Source: Lachnospiraceae bacterium AM48-27BH
GTDB taxonomy: Bacteria; Bacillota; Clostridia; Lachnospirales; Lachnospiraceae
Length of the DNA stretch: 64,000 nucleotides
Direction of reading: 5' to 3'
NCBI GenBank assembly: GCA_003478355.1
Contig: QUFC01000008.1
Location: 1-64,000, forward strand
This document shows, piece after piece, positions 1 through 9,000 of this stretch. Within the stretch, counting starts at the first letter, position 1; the number at the start of each line of letters is the position of its first letter. The notes under the pieces are model-generated. The model ran no database searches. It saw nothing but the letters and a program-made list of their open reading frames with translations, and was not told where the DNA came from. Position numbers and translations under genes: made by a program.

Positions 1-1431
1 TGTGCCTTTGGCAGTCTCAGTTTCCTCATTTTCCGCGGAAGTCTCTGCTGCCGTCTCTGTCACATCCACCTGAGCCTGTGGCTGCGGCTGTGGTTCTGGA
101 GCCTTTGCCGCAGTTCCCCCGTTATTTCCCACCTTGGCCTCCGGCGCATTTTCCGCCACTTCTCCTAGTCCACTATCAGACGCGATCTTCGCACTGATCT
201 TCTTCACGGTTGCTGAAGGAGAATATGGTTCTTCTGGATACAAAAACTGATGAAGCTGAACCACATTGCTCTCTAATGTCAGCGGGATCACACAATCCTT
301 CTTACCAATGTTTTTCTCCGTTCTGGAAAATGGGAATCCAGTTGTCTCCCCCATATGGTATTTACTGATTCCTTTGGCCATGGCAAGCACATCACTGACA
401 CCGATGCTGGTGGAAATCTCCGGCATAACAGCGTTGACTACCGTGATCAGGGTCTTCGGATCTGCCTGTTTTGCTTTTTCCATGGCAAGCGACAATACCA
501 GGCGCTGTCTGGCAGTACGGTTATAATCCGTATCCATCAGCCTCAGTCTTGCATAAGCCACTGCCTGGACACCATCCAGATGATTGGTACCCGCATGTTC
601 CAGCTGATGGGAACCTAAGCCTGTGGAATTAACCGTTTCCGTGATAAATCCATTAATATATCCAAATTCGCTGTCAGAAATATCAATATCAATGCCACCA
701 AGAATGGTAATGGCATCTGCCACCGCTTTCCAGTTAAAGGTGGCATAATCATCAATCTGAAGATCCAGGTTCCGTTCCAGAGCGTCCACCGCCTGTTTAT
801 GTCCGCCATCAAAATACGCCTGATTGATCTTATGGTATTTTCCTTCTGCGCTGACCTGCATGTAGGTATCCCGGAACACAGAGGATATCCGGATCTCACC
901 TGTTTTTTTATCTACCACGCAGATCATCTCTACATCGGAATGCGTATCCTTTTCCAAATTTCCATCACGGGAGTCCACACCGAAAACAGCAACCGTCCAG
1001 TAACCGTCATCTTTCTTCTTCATAAAAAATAAAATCAGACCGATCACCAGCGCAGCAATCAATAAAATCCCTGCAACTACTTTCTGCTTTCTCTTTTTTT
1101 TCTGGGCTCTCGTCTTCCGGTTCTGGGCTGCCATCTGATGCACCTTTGACTGACCATTTCCCTGTTTTCCTCTGCCCGCTGCCTGTGAACTTCCAGACAT
1201 ATAAGAACCGCCTGCCGCCTTTGAATTGACTGCCTTCCGCGACCGGTTCGCCTGCCTTGCATCGGAAAAATCTTCATATTCCAGACGCATTTCCTGGCGT
1301 TTCCGCGTGCCCTGACGTTTTTCCTGCTCTGCGTACCGTCTGGAAACGGTCTGTTTTTTGATTTCTGTCTGTCTTACTGCCGGTCTGCGCTTTCGATTGC
1401 GCATCCGGTCCAACTCGTCTTCATATTCCAT
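1..1431 (-). CDS. LytR-CpsA-Psr (LCP) family protein, partial
   Basis: The reading frame is open from an ATG at 1431 to the left edge of the window (477 codons), so the C-terminus is missing. A basic, Arg/Lys/Gln-rich cytoplasmic stretch of about 115 residues is followed by one transmembrane segment (about 117-137) and then an extracellular LCP domain that opens with VFGVDSRDG (about 149-157), the phosphate-binding signature of the family. The visible end is rich in Pro, Glu and Ala and looks like a linker. LCP enzymes move undecaprenyl-linked glycopolymers onto peptidoglycan. The start is set by GGAGAGGAG, which overlaps the last codons of the upstream hydrolase gene 3 bp away, so the two are probably co-transcribed. 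The family is clear; the polymer it attaches is not known. Confidence 0.88.
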   Translation of the reverse strand, partial: MEYEDELDRMRNRKRRPAVRQTEIKKQTVSRRYAEQEKRQGTRKRQEMRLEYEDFSDARQANRSRKAVNSKAAGGSYMSGSSQAAGRGKQGNGQSKVHQMAAQNRKTRAQKKKRKQKVVAGILLIAALVIGLILFFMKKKDDGYWTVAVFGVDSRDGNLEKDTHSDVEMICVVDKKTGEIRISSVFRDTYMQVSAEGKYHKINQAYFDGGHKQAVDALERNLDLQIDDYATFNWKAVADAITILGGIDIDISDSEFGYINGFITETVNSTGLGSHQLEHAGTNHLDGVQAVAYARLRLMDTDYNRTARQRLVLSLAMEKAKQADPKTLITVVNAVMPEISTSIGVSDVLAMAKGISKYHMGETTGFPFSRTEKNIGKKDCVIPLTLESNVVQLHQFLYPEEPYSPSATVKKISAKIASDSGLGEVAENAPEAKVGNNGGTAAKAPEPQPQPQAQVDVTETAAETSAENEETETAKGT

Positions 1432-1434
1432 TTT

Positions 1435-3267
1435 TTACTCCTCTCCTAACAAATTCCGATAAAATGGCCAGTCAATGTTATACGTTCCTACCATGACATT
1501 ATTCGTTGAATTTCCAGTTTCGTGGATCAGATACATGCTGCGCTTACTGCTATCCGTCCATGCCAGGAACAGAAATACATGGCTGTCATCCCCGGTTCTT
1601 AAAATAATATCTCCTGGTTTTAAGTCCTGCCGCTTCACTGCATTTCCAAGAGAGATCAATCCGCTGGTGCTTTCGTACTGCAGATGCTGTCCCAGCGCCG
1701 TCCAGTACACCCAGCTGACCCAGCCGGAGCAATCCAGTCCTCTTAAGTTTCTTCCATTTTTATCTGGTGAAACCATGGTCCCGAAATGATTACCATCCAA
1801 ACCGGATGTTGATGGTTTTCCACCCCAGTAATATGGGATACAGCCAACAGATTTTAAGGCTTCTTCCACAACTTTTCTTCTCTTTTCCGAAGTGTCTGAT
1901 GGAAGCAGGGACAGATAACGCTTGATCTCCGATGAAGAAAGTGGATTTTTCACATACATGCTGGTGGAAACGGTCAGACCATATTCTTCATACCAGTCCT
2001 GCTGTTCCAGGCGGATTGCACAAAGCTGACGGAATTTATCCCATCCAGCCCAATTTTCGTTCAGGTTCTCTTCTTTGCCTCCAATAGGATCAACAGCAAA
2101 TAAATTATTATTTTCATCATAGCCTGTAATATATACAGTAATATGAAGATCTACATGGCCAGGACATTGGAGCTTGCTCTGGGCTGCTTTTACAACTCTT
2201 GTCTCTTTGACGCTGCTCTGGGCCTCACTGCCGTTCTGTGAATTTTCCTGGCTGCCGTTTTCTGCTGCTGTTTTTTCTGTAGATGCAGCTTCTGAACTTT
2301 CTTTGCTCTCTGTATTGCTTTCCTCTGGTTCTGTCACATAAAGAATCTCATACATTTTAGCCGCTTCCAGCGGGTTGGCGCTTTCCAGCAGATCCGGCAT
2401 AGATTCCTCATCCATCTTGGACTCCAGTTCTTCTCTGGATACTGTGGTGGTTTCTTCGGGAACTGTATCTGTTTCAGCAAGTCCAGTCTCTTCTGCCTGG
2501 TCCTCTTCCATCTCCAGTCCAGGAAGACCACGACTTCCATTTTCCACACAGCTGCCGTCACAGTAATAGAGATCACTGACCGATATCTTATAGCTGTGTG
2601 AAGCCTTCCATAAGGCATCTGTATGATCCAAAAAGGCCTGTCCATCCTCTGGACTCTGATAAAATGCATAGACACTGGCTAATGACAAAATCTGCTTGGC
2701 ATTGGAATAGCCGCTGATCGGTGTTCCATCACCATCCACAAATGTGGTCACTACATCTTTCCAGTAATCTGTGGAATTCGCCTGATCCAGATTTTTTCCA
2801 ATTGATGCTCCTACCTCTGCAGGCGTTCTTTTGGAGATCCCGTAGATTTCCTTGATCCAGCTGGCATCCTTTTCTGAGAGCTTCGTAAATGCCTTACCTG
2901 CATAAGAATTCATGGCATCGGCTCCATCCGCCCCTTCCGGGAAATATCCCGCCATATTCATGCGGAGTGCCGACGGCTCCGGTTCCTCCTCTTCTTCATT
3001 TACTGTCTCCGGATCCTCTGTTGTCACTGGCACAAAAACTTCCGGCTCTTCTTCAGTCGTTTCCACTGGCACGGTCACTGTCTGAGCCTGTTCTGCTGTT
3101 CCCTCATAATAAAAATGCCAGTCCTCATTAGCTGAAAGACCAACACAACCGATACCTGCTGCAGTCATAACCGCAATTTCTACTACCGTCCAATATCGAA
3201 ATGTTCTCCATCTGTCCCGATACTGACGGATGGCTTTTCTTATATTCTCCTGATCGATCATTAACAC
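1435..3267 (-). CDS. membrane-anchored NlpC/P60 cell-wall hydrolase
   Basis: A 610-residue protein with a short cytoplasmic N-terminus, one transmembrane anchor (about residues 28-46), a long Glu/Ser/Thr-rich extracellular region and a C-terminal NlpC/P60 domain. The domain shows the catalytic Cys in LDCSGW (residue 513) and a His in DDSHVFLF (residue 563), followed by a polar residue region as in DL-endopeptidases of this family. It probably cuts peptide stems in peptidoglycan. The start is a GTG at 3267; an ATG two codons inside (3261) is an equally good choice because the ribosome site is weak. It lies immediately upstream of the LCP gene. The prophage attachment site begins only about 85 bp upstream of its start codon. 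Confidence 0.85.
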   Translation of the reverse strand: MLMIDQENIRKAIRQYRDRWRTFRYWTVVEIAVMTAAGIGCVGLSANEDWHFYYEGTAEQAQTVTVPVETTEEEPEVFVPVTTEDPETVNEEEEEPEPSALRMNMAGYFPEGADGADAMNSYAGKAFTKLSEKDASWIKEIYGISKRTPAEVGASIGKNLDQANSTDYWKDVVTTFVDGDGTPISGYSNAKQILSLASVYAFYQSPEDGQAFLDHTDALWKASHSYKISVSDLYYCDGSCVENGSRGLPGLEMEEDQAEETGLAETDTVPEETTTVSREELESKMDEESMPDLLESANPLEAAKMYEILYVTEPEESNTESKESSEAASTEKTAAENGSQENSQNGSEAQSSVKETRVVKAAQSKLQCPGHVDLHITVYITGYDENNNLFAVDPIGGKEENLNENWAGWDKFRQLCAIRLEQQDWYEEYGLTVSTSMYVKNPLSSSEIKRYLSLLPSDTSEKRRKVVEEALKSVGCIPYYWGGKPSTSGLDGNHFGTMVSPDKNGRNLRGLDCSGWVSWVYWTALGQHLQYESTSGLISLGNAVKRQDLKPGDIILRTGDDSHVFLFLAWTDSSKRSMYLIHETGNSTNNVMVGTYNIDWPFYRNLLGEE

Positions 3268-3351
3268 GCTGTCTACTCTTCTTTCATTTCATGTAAAAAA
3301 TACCATGTTACAATATATCATAGAATGAGCGCAAAATACAGAGCTCAAAAC

Positions 3352-3367
3352 TTAAAATTTCGTTAAA
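3352..3367. repeat. attL core (16-bp direct repeat)
   Basis: TTAAAATTTCGTTAAA here is identical to 43539-43554 at the other end of the phage genes. It lies in the non-coding region upstream of the NlpC/P60 gene. The crossover probably falls inside this repeat. Confidence 0.8.
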
Positions 3368-3407
3368 CTTAAAGCGCCTATTTATCAGTGTTTTCGCCAT
3401 TTTTGTT

Positions 3408-3424
3408 GCTAACGTGTTGCTAAC
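3408..3424. repeat. integrase arm-type site, left end
   Basis: GCTAACGTGTTGCTAAC contains GCTAAC twice and is identical to 43421-43437. It lies 40 bp inside attL. A pair of repeats inside both core sites fits arm-type binding sites of a tyrosine integrase. From here to the endolysin stop at 3527 no gene or clear terminator is visible. Confidence 0.6.
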
Positions 3425-3526
3425 GCTTATTATTTCTTTTTTACTACTTCTTGCAATTCAAGTCTCTTCTAAACTAATTTATCATGAATCTTATCCCGTA
3501 ACAAGCATAAAATTCCATGATATTTT

Positions 3527-4336
3527 TTACTCTACATGCCAAATTTCCAATGCGCCTTTTTCAATCTCATGCCAACAGGCTCCCTCTAAATCTCCGGTTT
3601 CCTGGAGATAATACCAGTCTCCAGAGCCATCATCTGGATCCACCTGCTGTTTGGATGGATTCCAGCGGCGCCATCCAGTCCGGATATAGCCATCAGCGCC
3701 GAAGAGGTACCAATGATGGTTGATCATCTCCCACTTATTTTTAATCCAGGTGCCATCTTCCTTCTGGTATTTCCAACCTTTATCATCTTTTACCCACCCT
3801 GACTCCTGCTGTGGCGTTGCAATGGCTGCCTTAAACTGTTTCCACTTTTCCTCATCCATAACATACGGATTTGGACAAATTTTTCCAGTCACGTCATAAT
3901 GGCGGATCACGTGGTCTCCTGGAATGTTATATTTCTGCATCAGTGCCTTGGTCAGCTCAATGGTGGCTTTTACGGTTGCGTCCTCAAAATACCAGTCTCT
4001 GGAATTATCGGCTTGACTGCCACGGTTCCGGACACACATCTCAATACCGATGGAATTGGCATTGGTACAGATCCCGTGATAGGTACCGCCTTTGGTATTG
4101 GTATACTTTTTCCCGCCACAATGCCAGGCAATATTCTTGTCTTTCACTGCCTGCCAGATCTCACCGGCAAATCCGACAAAGTAATGGGCGCTGGCTCCAC
4201 GGTACTGCTCCGCATAATATTTACAGTTAGCCTCGGCTCCTCCAGTGGCTCCAACGTAGTGGATCACGATGTATTTGATACGATGGATGGTTCCCGGCGC
4301 AAAATTGTATGGAGTAAGTAGCTGATTAATCTGCAT
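3527..4336 (-). CDS. endolysin: N-acetylmuramoyl-L-alanine amidase with cell-wall-binding repeats
   Basis: A 269-residue lysin. Residues 15-165 are an Amidase_2/PGRP-like zinc amidase domain: IVIHYVG supplies a ligand His26, and RHYDVTGKICP supplies His146 and Cys154. The last 90 residues hold aromatic, Gly-rich choline/cell-wall-binding repeats (for example GWKYQKEDGTW and HWYLFGADGY). It would cut the bond between muramic acid and L-Ala of peptidoglycan once the holin opens the membrane. GGAGGG upstream of the ATG at 4336 supports the start. It is the last gene of the late operon, next to attL. Confidence 0.93.
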   Translation of the reverse strand: MQINQLLTPYNFAPGTIHRIKYIVIHYVGATGGAEANCKYYAEQYRGASAHYFVGFAGEIWQAVKDKNIAWHCGGKKYTNTKGGTYHGICTNANSIGIEMCVRNRGSQADNSRDWYFEDATVKATIELTKALMQKYNIPGDHVIRHYDVTGKICPNPYVMDEEKWKQFKAAIATPQQESGWVKDDKGWKYQKEDGTWIKNKWEMINHHWYLFGADGYIRTGWRRWNPSKQQVDPDDGSGDWYYLQETGDLEGACWHEIEKGALEIWHVE

Positions 4337-4354
4337 ATTCTTTTCCCTCCGTTT

Positions 4355-4864
4355 TTATTCGGCAAACGTCCAGTCTTCCGCCAGCATATCTGCCTGAGAT
4401 GCTAACCATCCCATTTGCACCCCGCTTGTTCCTACAAATGCGATTGCCTTATTTCCAATGGCTTCGTGATCGCAGTTTACAATATCTCCATCTGCAGACT
4501 TATATGAAATTCCTGTCGCCAGCTGGATATACTGTTTTTTTCCATTCCATCCTTTACGTGCTACTTTCAATCCCCTTTTAAGATATCGAATGGCATCTGC
4601 GAATGAAAATGTTGATTCTCCTCCGAGTACTGGGCAATTATTTTCATCCGCAATCATCCAATCATCAGACTGCATATTCAGAAGTGTGTACTCTACGCGT
4701 TTTGTTTCCCTGATATCTAAAATATCTCCTTCGTCTCCATCCTTAGGCCGACATTTAATCATAACTGTTTCTTTTTTCGGATCCCAATACCAATAGCCTC
4801 CCCATCCCGGAAGTTTTACCTTGGCGCCGCTTTTCATTGCTTCAAAAGCTTCTCTGAATTTCAT
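4355..4864 (-). CDS. tandem DUF2829 / Tad2-like anti-Thoeris protein
   Basis: About 169 residues made of two copies of the same fold. Copy one (about 1-80) opens with FREAFEAMKSGAKVKLPGWGG and ends with DDWMIADE. Copy two (about 85-169) opens with FSFADAIRYLKRGLKVARKG, continues WNGKKQYIQL and ends with LAEDWTF. Both match the DUF2829 pattern (a helix with ALK/AMK-G, then V-x-R-x-GW and a closing DDW/EDW). In characterised phages this family is Tad2, which sequesters the cyclic ADP-ribose-type signal of the Thoeris defence system. The start at 4864 uses AAGGAG nine bases upstream; an earlier in-frame ATG (4882) lacks a ribosome site because it sits inside the end of the preceding gene. Anti-Thoeris activity is inferred from family only. 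Confidence 0.8.
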   Translation of the reverse strand: MKFREAFEAMKSGAKVKLPGWGGYWYWDPKKETVMIKCRPKDGDEGDILDIRETKRVEYTLLNMQSDDWMIADENNCPVLGGESTFSFADAIRYLKRGLKVARKGWNGKKQYIQLATGISYKSADGDIVNCDHEAIGNKAIAFVGTSGVQMGWLASQADMLAEDWTFAE

Positions 4865-4868
4865 TTTC

Positions 4869-5144
4869 TTATGCTCCTTCATTTACCTGAAAACAGATAT
4901 TTTCCCATTTTTTGTAGGAATCAAAATACAATTCGTGTTTGTCCCCGTTGTAGGTCAATTCGTAATACATACCATCTGGCACATTGGTACTAAGCAGCGC
5001 CTTGTTATTCTGCAAAGTCTTGCAGGACCACACAACAAACACATCATTTTCGCTAATTTGCTTCTGATCCGTTTTGTCTGCATTTTCATTGAAATAATCG
5101 ACCACATGTTTCTTACACAGAACAACAAATTCTTCGTTTCCCAT
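4869..5144 (-). CDS. DUF6275 family small phage protein
   Basis: A 91-residue protein with VFVVWSCKTLQNNKALLST, a conserved block of DUF6275 phage proteins, followed by DGMYYELTYNGDK. Function unknown. GGAGGAG precedes the ATG. The stop lies within the ribosome site of the downstream Tad2-like gene and the start is 3 bp from the upstream DUF4406 gene, so all three are translated from one message between the holin and endolysin genes. Confidence 0.8.
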   Translation of the reverse strand: MGNEEFVVLCKKHVVDYFNENADKTDQKQISENDVFVVWSCKTLQNNKALLSTNVPDGMYYELTYNGDKHELYFDSYKKWENICFQVNEGA

Positions 5145-5147
5145 TCG

Positions 5148-5474
5148 CTACTCCTCCTCATAAATCACATCTAATCCATACGTGACAGCTGCATCATGTT
5201 CAATCCGACATCCTCTCGCTTTTTCCCAGCCTTTGCAGAAATAAACAGCATGGCACAGACTCATGTTTTCAAGAGACTTAGCAAGGAAGCATAGTGGAAT
5301 CTGTACAACACCACGTTCTTTCATTTTCTCATTACTATACCACTCATCTGTAAAGAGAGTATTCACAATCTCGTATCCCTGTGCTTCCAGTGCTTTGATT
5401 GCCTTTTCTCTGGTTGCAATGATTTCCTCATCTGTTTTTCCAGCCATAGGCTGAGATAACATTGCTTTTTTCAT
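5148..5474 (-). CDS. DUF4406 family, nucleoside 2-deoxyribosyltransferase-like protein
   Basis: A 108-residue protein that opens with KKAMLSQPMAGKTDEEI and has CHAVYFCKGWEKARGCRIEHDAA; this is the DUF4406 pattern, related to the nucleoside 2-deoxyribosyltransferase superfamily. The Gly-Trp-x-x-(A/S)-x-G-x-x-x-E segment corresponds to the part of the superfamily that holds the active-site Glu. Its substrate is not known. AGGAGG precedes the ATG. It is co-transcribed with DUF6275 and the Tad2-like gene, and a role in nucleotide-signal metabolism is possible but unproven. Confidence 0.78.
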   Translation of the reverse strand: MKKAMLSQPMAGKTDEEIIATREKAIKALEAQGYEIVNTLFTDEWYSNEKMKERGVVQIPLCFLAKSLENMSLCHAVYFCKGWEKARGCRIEHDAAVTYGLDVIYEEE

Positions 5475-5487
5475 GATAAATTTCCTC

Positions 5488-5931
5488 CTAAAATTTAATT
5501 CCTTCTGTATCTGGTAATTCGTCCGTGTATTTACTTAAAAATTTGTATACCTTAAGCCATACCCACTTCACTGGCAGTCCGCAGAGATACATATTTTTTA
5601 AAATGCTTACACACTCATAAGCCACAAATAAAATGCCAAAAAATTCCGAAAATCCAATATGAATAATATTCACCGCCGCCAGCTGCTGCACCACTCCATC
5701 CGGAAACAGATTGATTACATTGAATCCACACTCTGCGTCCAGGATCACGGTGAAAGTCATACAGGCCATCATGGCAATTTTGCGGATTGCTCCATTGATG
5801 CCGAAGGAGCTGTTCCATTTTCTGTGTTTGATCGCTCTTCCCAAGCCAAACACCGTGTCGATTGCCACGGCATATCCTACACACAAGATCCACGTGATCA
5901 GCACCTTTACTCCTAAAATCGTTACAATCAT
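5488..5931 (-). CDS. phage holin family protein
   Basis: A 147-residue membrane protein with at least three hydrophobic segments (about 2-25, 45-65 and 75-110) and the motif FSEFFGILFVAYECVSILKN, typical of the Cph1/TcdE-type phage holin family (Phage_holin_4_1), where GIx-YEx-xSI-EN is the hallmark. Holins form the membrane lesion that lets the endolysin reach the wall. It lies just after the terminator that closes the polyvalent-protein gene and upstream of the accessory genes and the endolysin. Confidence 0.85.
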   Translation of the reverse strand: MIVTILGVKVLITWILCVGYAVAIDTVFGLGRAIKHRKWNSSFGINGAIRKIAMMACMTFTVILDAECGFNVINLFPDGVVQQLAAVNIIHIGFSEFFGILFVAYECVSILKNMYLCGLPVKWVWLKVYKFLSKYTDELPDTEGIKF

Positions 5932-5967
5932 ATAACCATCCTCTCTTTCTTTTTTCTTTAGAATAAC

Positions 5968-6000
5968 AAAGCAGGGTGGAACTCTCTCCCACCCTGCTAC
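5968..6000 (-). terminator. intrinsic terminator after polyvalent-protein gene
   Basis: On the minus strand AGCAGGGTGG and CCACCCTGCT form a perfect 10-bp stem (5970-5979 with 5989-5998), followed by a T-rich run (TTTGTTATTCT). It lies directly after the stop codon at 6004, before the holin gene. Confidence 0.75.
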
Positions 6001-6003
6001 TCT

Positions 6004-9000
6004 TTACTTCTCTTCTTTCCATGTTTTAAAGGAATCACTGTCATAGAGTCTCTTCCCATCTACCCTAATTCTGAGCAATTTTCCTCGGATCTTCTGTTTT
6101 TCAGTGCTATCTGCCGCAATATATCTTTTTCTATACTTTGCGCTCAGTGACGCCTTGATCCTTGCCCTGGCATCTTTTGCCTTTTCTGATTCCTTTTTCT
6201 TCTTGCTGGATGCCTTCTTGCTTTCATATATCTGTTTCAACATGGTATCAACATCTGTCCAACGTTCCGCATCAATCGCCTGGATCACATCGCTATTCTG
6301 ATATAGAGTCTTATCTTCGGTAAAAATTTCATCCAGATCTTCTATTTTCTCATAGGTCTCTGTTGAATCTTCCAGAACCTTATCTATCAGATTAGGATTA
6401 TATCCGGCTTCTACCAGATTTTTATACGCTTCTTTTGCTGCCTTTTCATTAGAGTCTTTCCTTGCTTCTCTTAACTTTTTAAAATCCTCCTCCTTTTTCA
6501 ATTCTGTTTTTTCGCTATTGGTAACTGCTTTGACTGCTGCAATTACAATATCAGAATTATATCCTGCATCCATCAATTCTTTGTATGCCTCATCAGCTGC
6601 TTTTGTATCCAGATTTTCCTTTGCTTCTACCAACCGTTGAAGCATTGGATCTTCTTTCACTGCGTCTTTCAACACATTTTCGATCTTATTATTGATCGTA
6701 TCATTGTCAAGCCCGTTCTCCAGCAAATCATTGTAGATCTCTGCTGCAAGTTTTTTCTCTCCATTGCTCTGGGCTCTTAACATCATTTCCGAATACATTC
6801 CCAGGTTCTTTTTCTGACTGATATCATACTTCTGCCGGATCCAGTGATAATCTGTCTCACCTCCGATTCCCTGCATCACAGAATCAATAATTGAAAATGT
6901 GTCTCGTGTCAGAGTCTTGATCGGGATGCTTGTAGCTTTTGACATCGTCTGCAACGTGTACAGAGCCACGTATTGTGGTGTATACTGGCTCTCGCCCTTC
7001 TTTAACTGTTCGACTTTGCGGAAACCATAATACAGATCCTGGAAAGCAGACATATCGGTTCTGGCAATTGATTCTCCCTTGGCGATTGATATCGCATCTT
7101 TGAGGAGTGGAATGTTCTGCAGCATGTTGATGTTGTCCTTGAAATTTTCCCATACACTGGCCTTATACTTTTCTGTCCATGTCTTATCCCGGTCATCATC
7201 TCTTGTTGCATCCATCACCGCTGCTGCTATAGACGTCAGAATTGCGCTGGCCACGTATGCTGATGTTGATCGAAGCAGCTGTTTCTTGGCTCCTTTTCTT
7301 CCGACTTTTACATCGTAAAATGCCCGGTAAAGCATATCATAGGTCTTTAATGGCTCTCCCATGAACGCTGTTGACATTTTCGCTAGTCCGTTCTTACTTC
7401 TCATGATCTGGGTTCGATGCAACACCGAATCGACTACCTGAGTCTTGTCAACGATTTCTGAAAAACGTTTTCCTGCTGCCTGGTAGAATTCCTCTGATCC
7501 TTTCTTGAGATCCGGATGCTTATCGGCCACTTCGTGCTCACACGCGCTCCAGATCCGATTCCAGGTCAGCTTATCTCCTAATTCCGCAAGGACCATGGTT
7601 TTGTTAACGAAGTTCTGGACTTTGCTTCTATTTCCCGTCAGAACATCCTTCATCGGCCTGGAAACCTGCATCTGGTAGAATCCCCAATCTTTCCACATAG
7701 CAATCGGCGCGTACTGAGTAATCTTATCCCAGCGTCCTTTTTCCATGGTAGCTGCTCCCATTGCCAGATATTTCGGATCAATCTCCGCTACCGCACGCGC
7801 AATAGAGGTCGGCTGCTGAATGGCTACCCTTAAGTTTCCGGCCACAGATGCTGCTTTCATGTTGGACATTAAGAAATCCTGGATGGTTCGATCTTCCTTT
7901 GTGCCACCATTAATATCCTTTACCAGCTTGTCCACATAATTGATCGCATGGTCTCCGAAGGCTCTTTTTATTTCTTTCTTCACGGCCATGCCTCCATCCG
8001 GCTGCTGATACTCAATCAGCTGATGTAAGTCAGATAACGGAATTACAAATCCGGCATAACTGCTCATTTGATCAACCTGTTTTGTAAAAACATCGAAAAT
8101 GTCATTGATTACGATACCATTATTAGCATGCTCGTTGGTCTTTTTCGTAAAGCCAAGATTCTTGATGATCGAATCTCCCATTTTATCCTGCTCGTTCCGG
8201 TGAATCATGTCTTCATCCGACATAATGGGGAAATAATCCTCCGCTGTGAATTTCTCATACCCATACAGTTCCATAGAAACTTCATTTCCCCACGATGCAA
8301 CCTGATTTTCCATAAACTGCTGTAACGCATCAGCCACTTTTTTCTGCTTCGGTGTCAACGTATCGCATATCTTTTTCACATCGGTCTCCGCTACCCTCAC
8401 TGCATAATCCTGGGTTTCGTAGATCAAGCCTCTTTTGCGGTCTGACGCTTTGATTCCGCCCTTCCTGTCATAAATATGCTGTCTGGCAGTCTTCCGCTTG
8501 TCCAATTCATATAATGACATGATCTGGGCCGTTGACAGTTTGATTTTTCCTCCAGAAGTTTCAAACTCTTTCGCCTTTTCATTCATCCATTTTTGAATTT
8601 CTTTGGTCGAAACCTCTGCTGAAGACAATGTATCCGAAAAATAATCCTGTGCGGTCTGCAAACAGATGGTTTTCTTATCCAGGCCGCTTCTTAATCCATC
8701 GTATGCAGTTCCAAATGCCGGTCCTATCTTTCCGAACATGGTCTGTGGGTCAAGCATGTCATAATTGAGTAATTTCGCTCCCACATCCAGCGCTCCGCTT
8801 AATTTCAGTGCCCGTTTTCGATCTTTTACTTCCGCAAGTACATCCGTTGCTAAAGCACTGGTATTCTCATACCGTTCATTTCTGCGCTGCTTTCCAATTC
8901 CAGCGATCGCTTTCTTCACGGAAGATACTAACTTTTTCATTTCTTCCAGATCATGAATGGACAAATCGTCAATATCCTTCATCTCTGCCAGTCTTGCACC

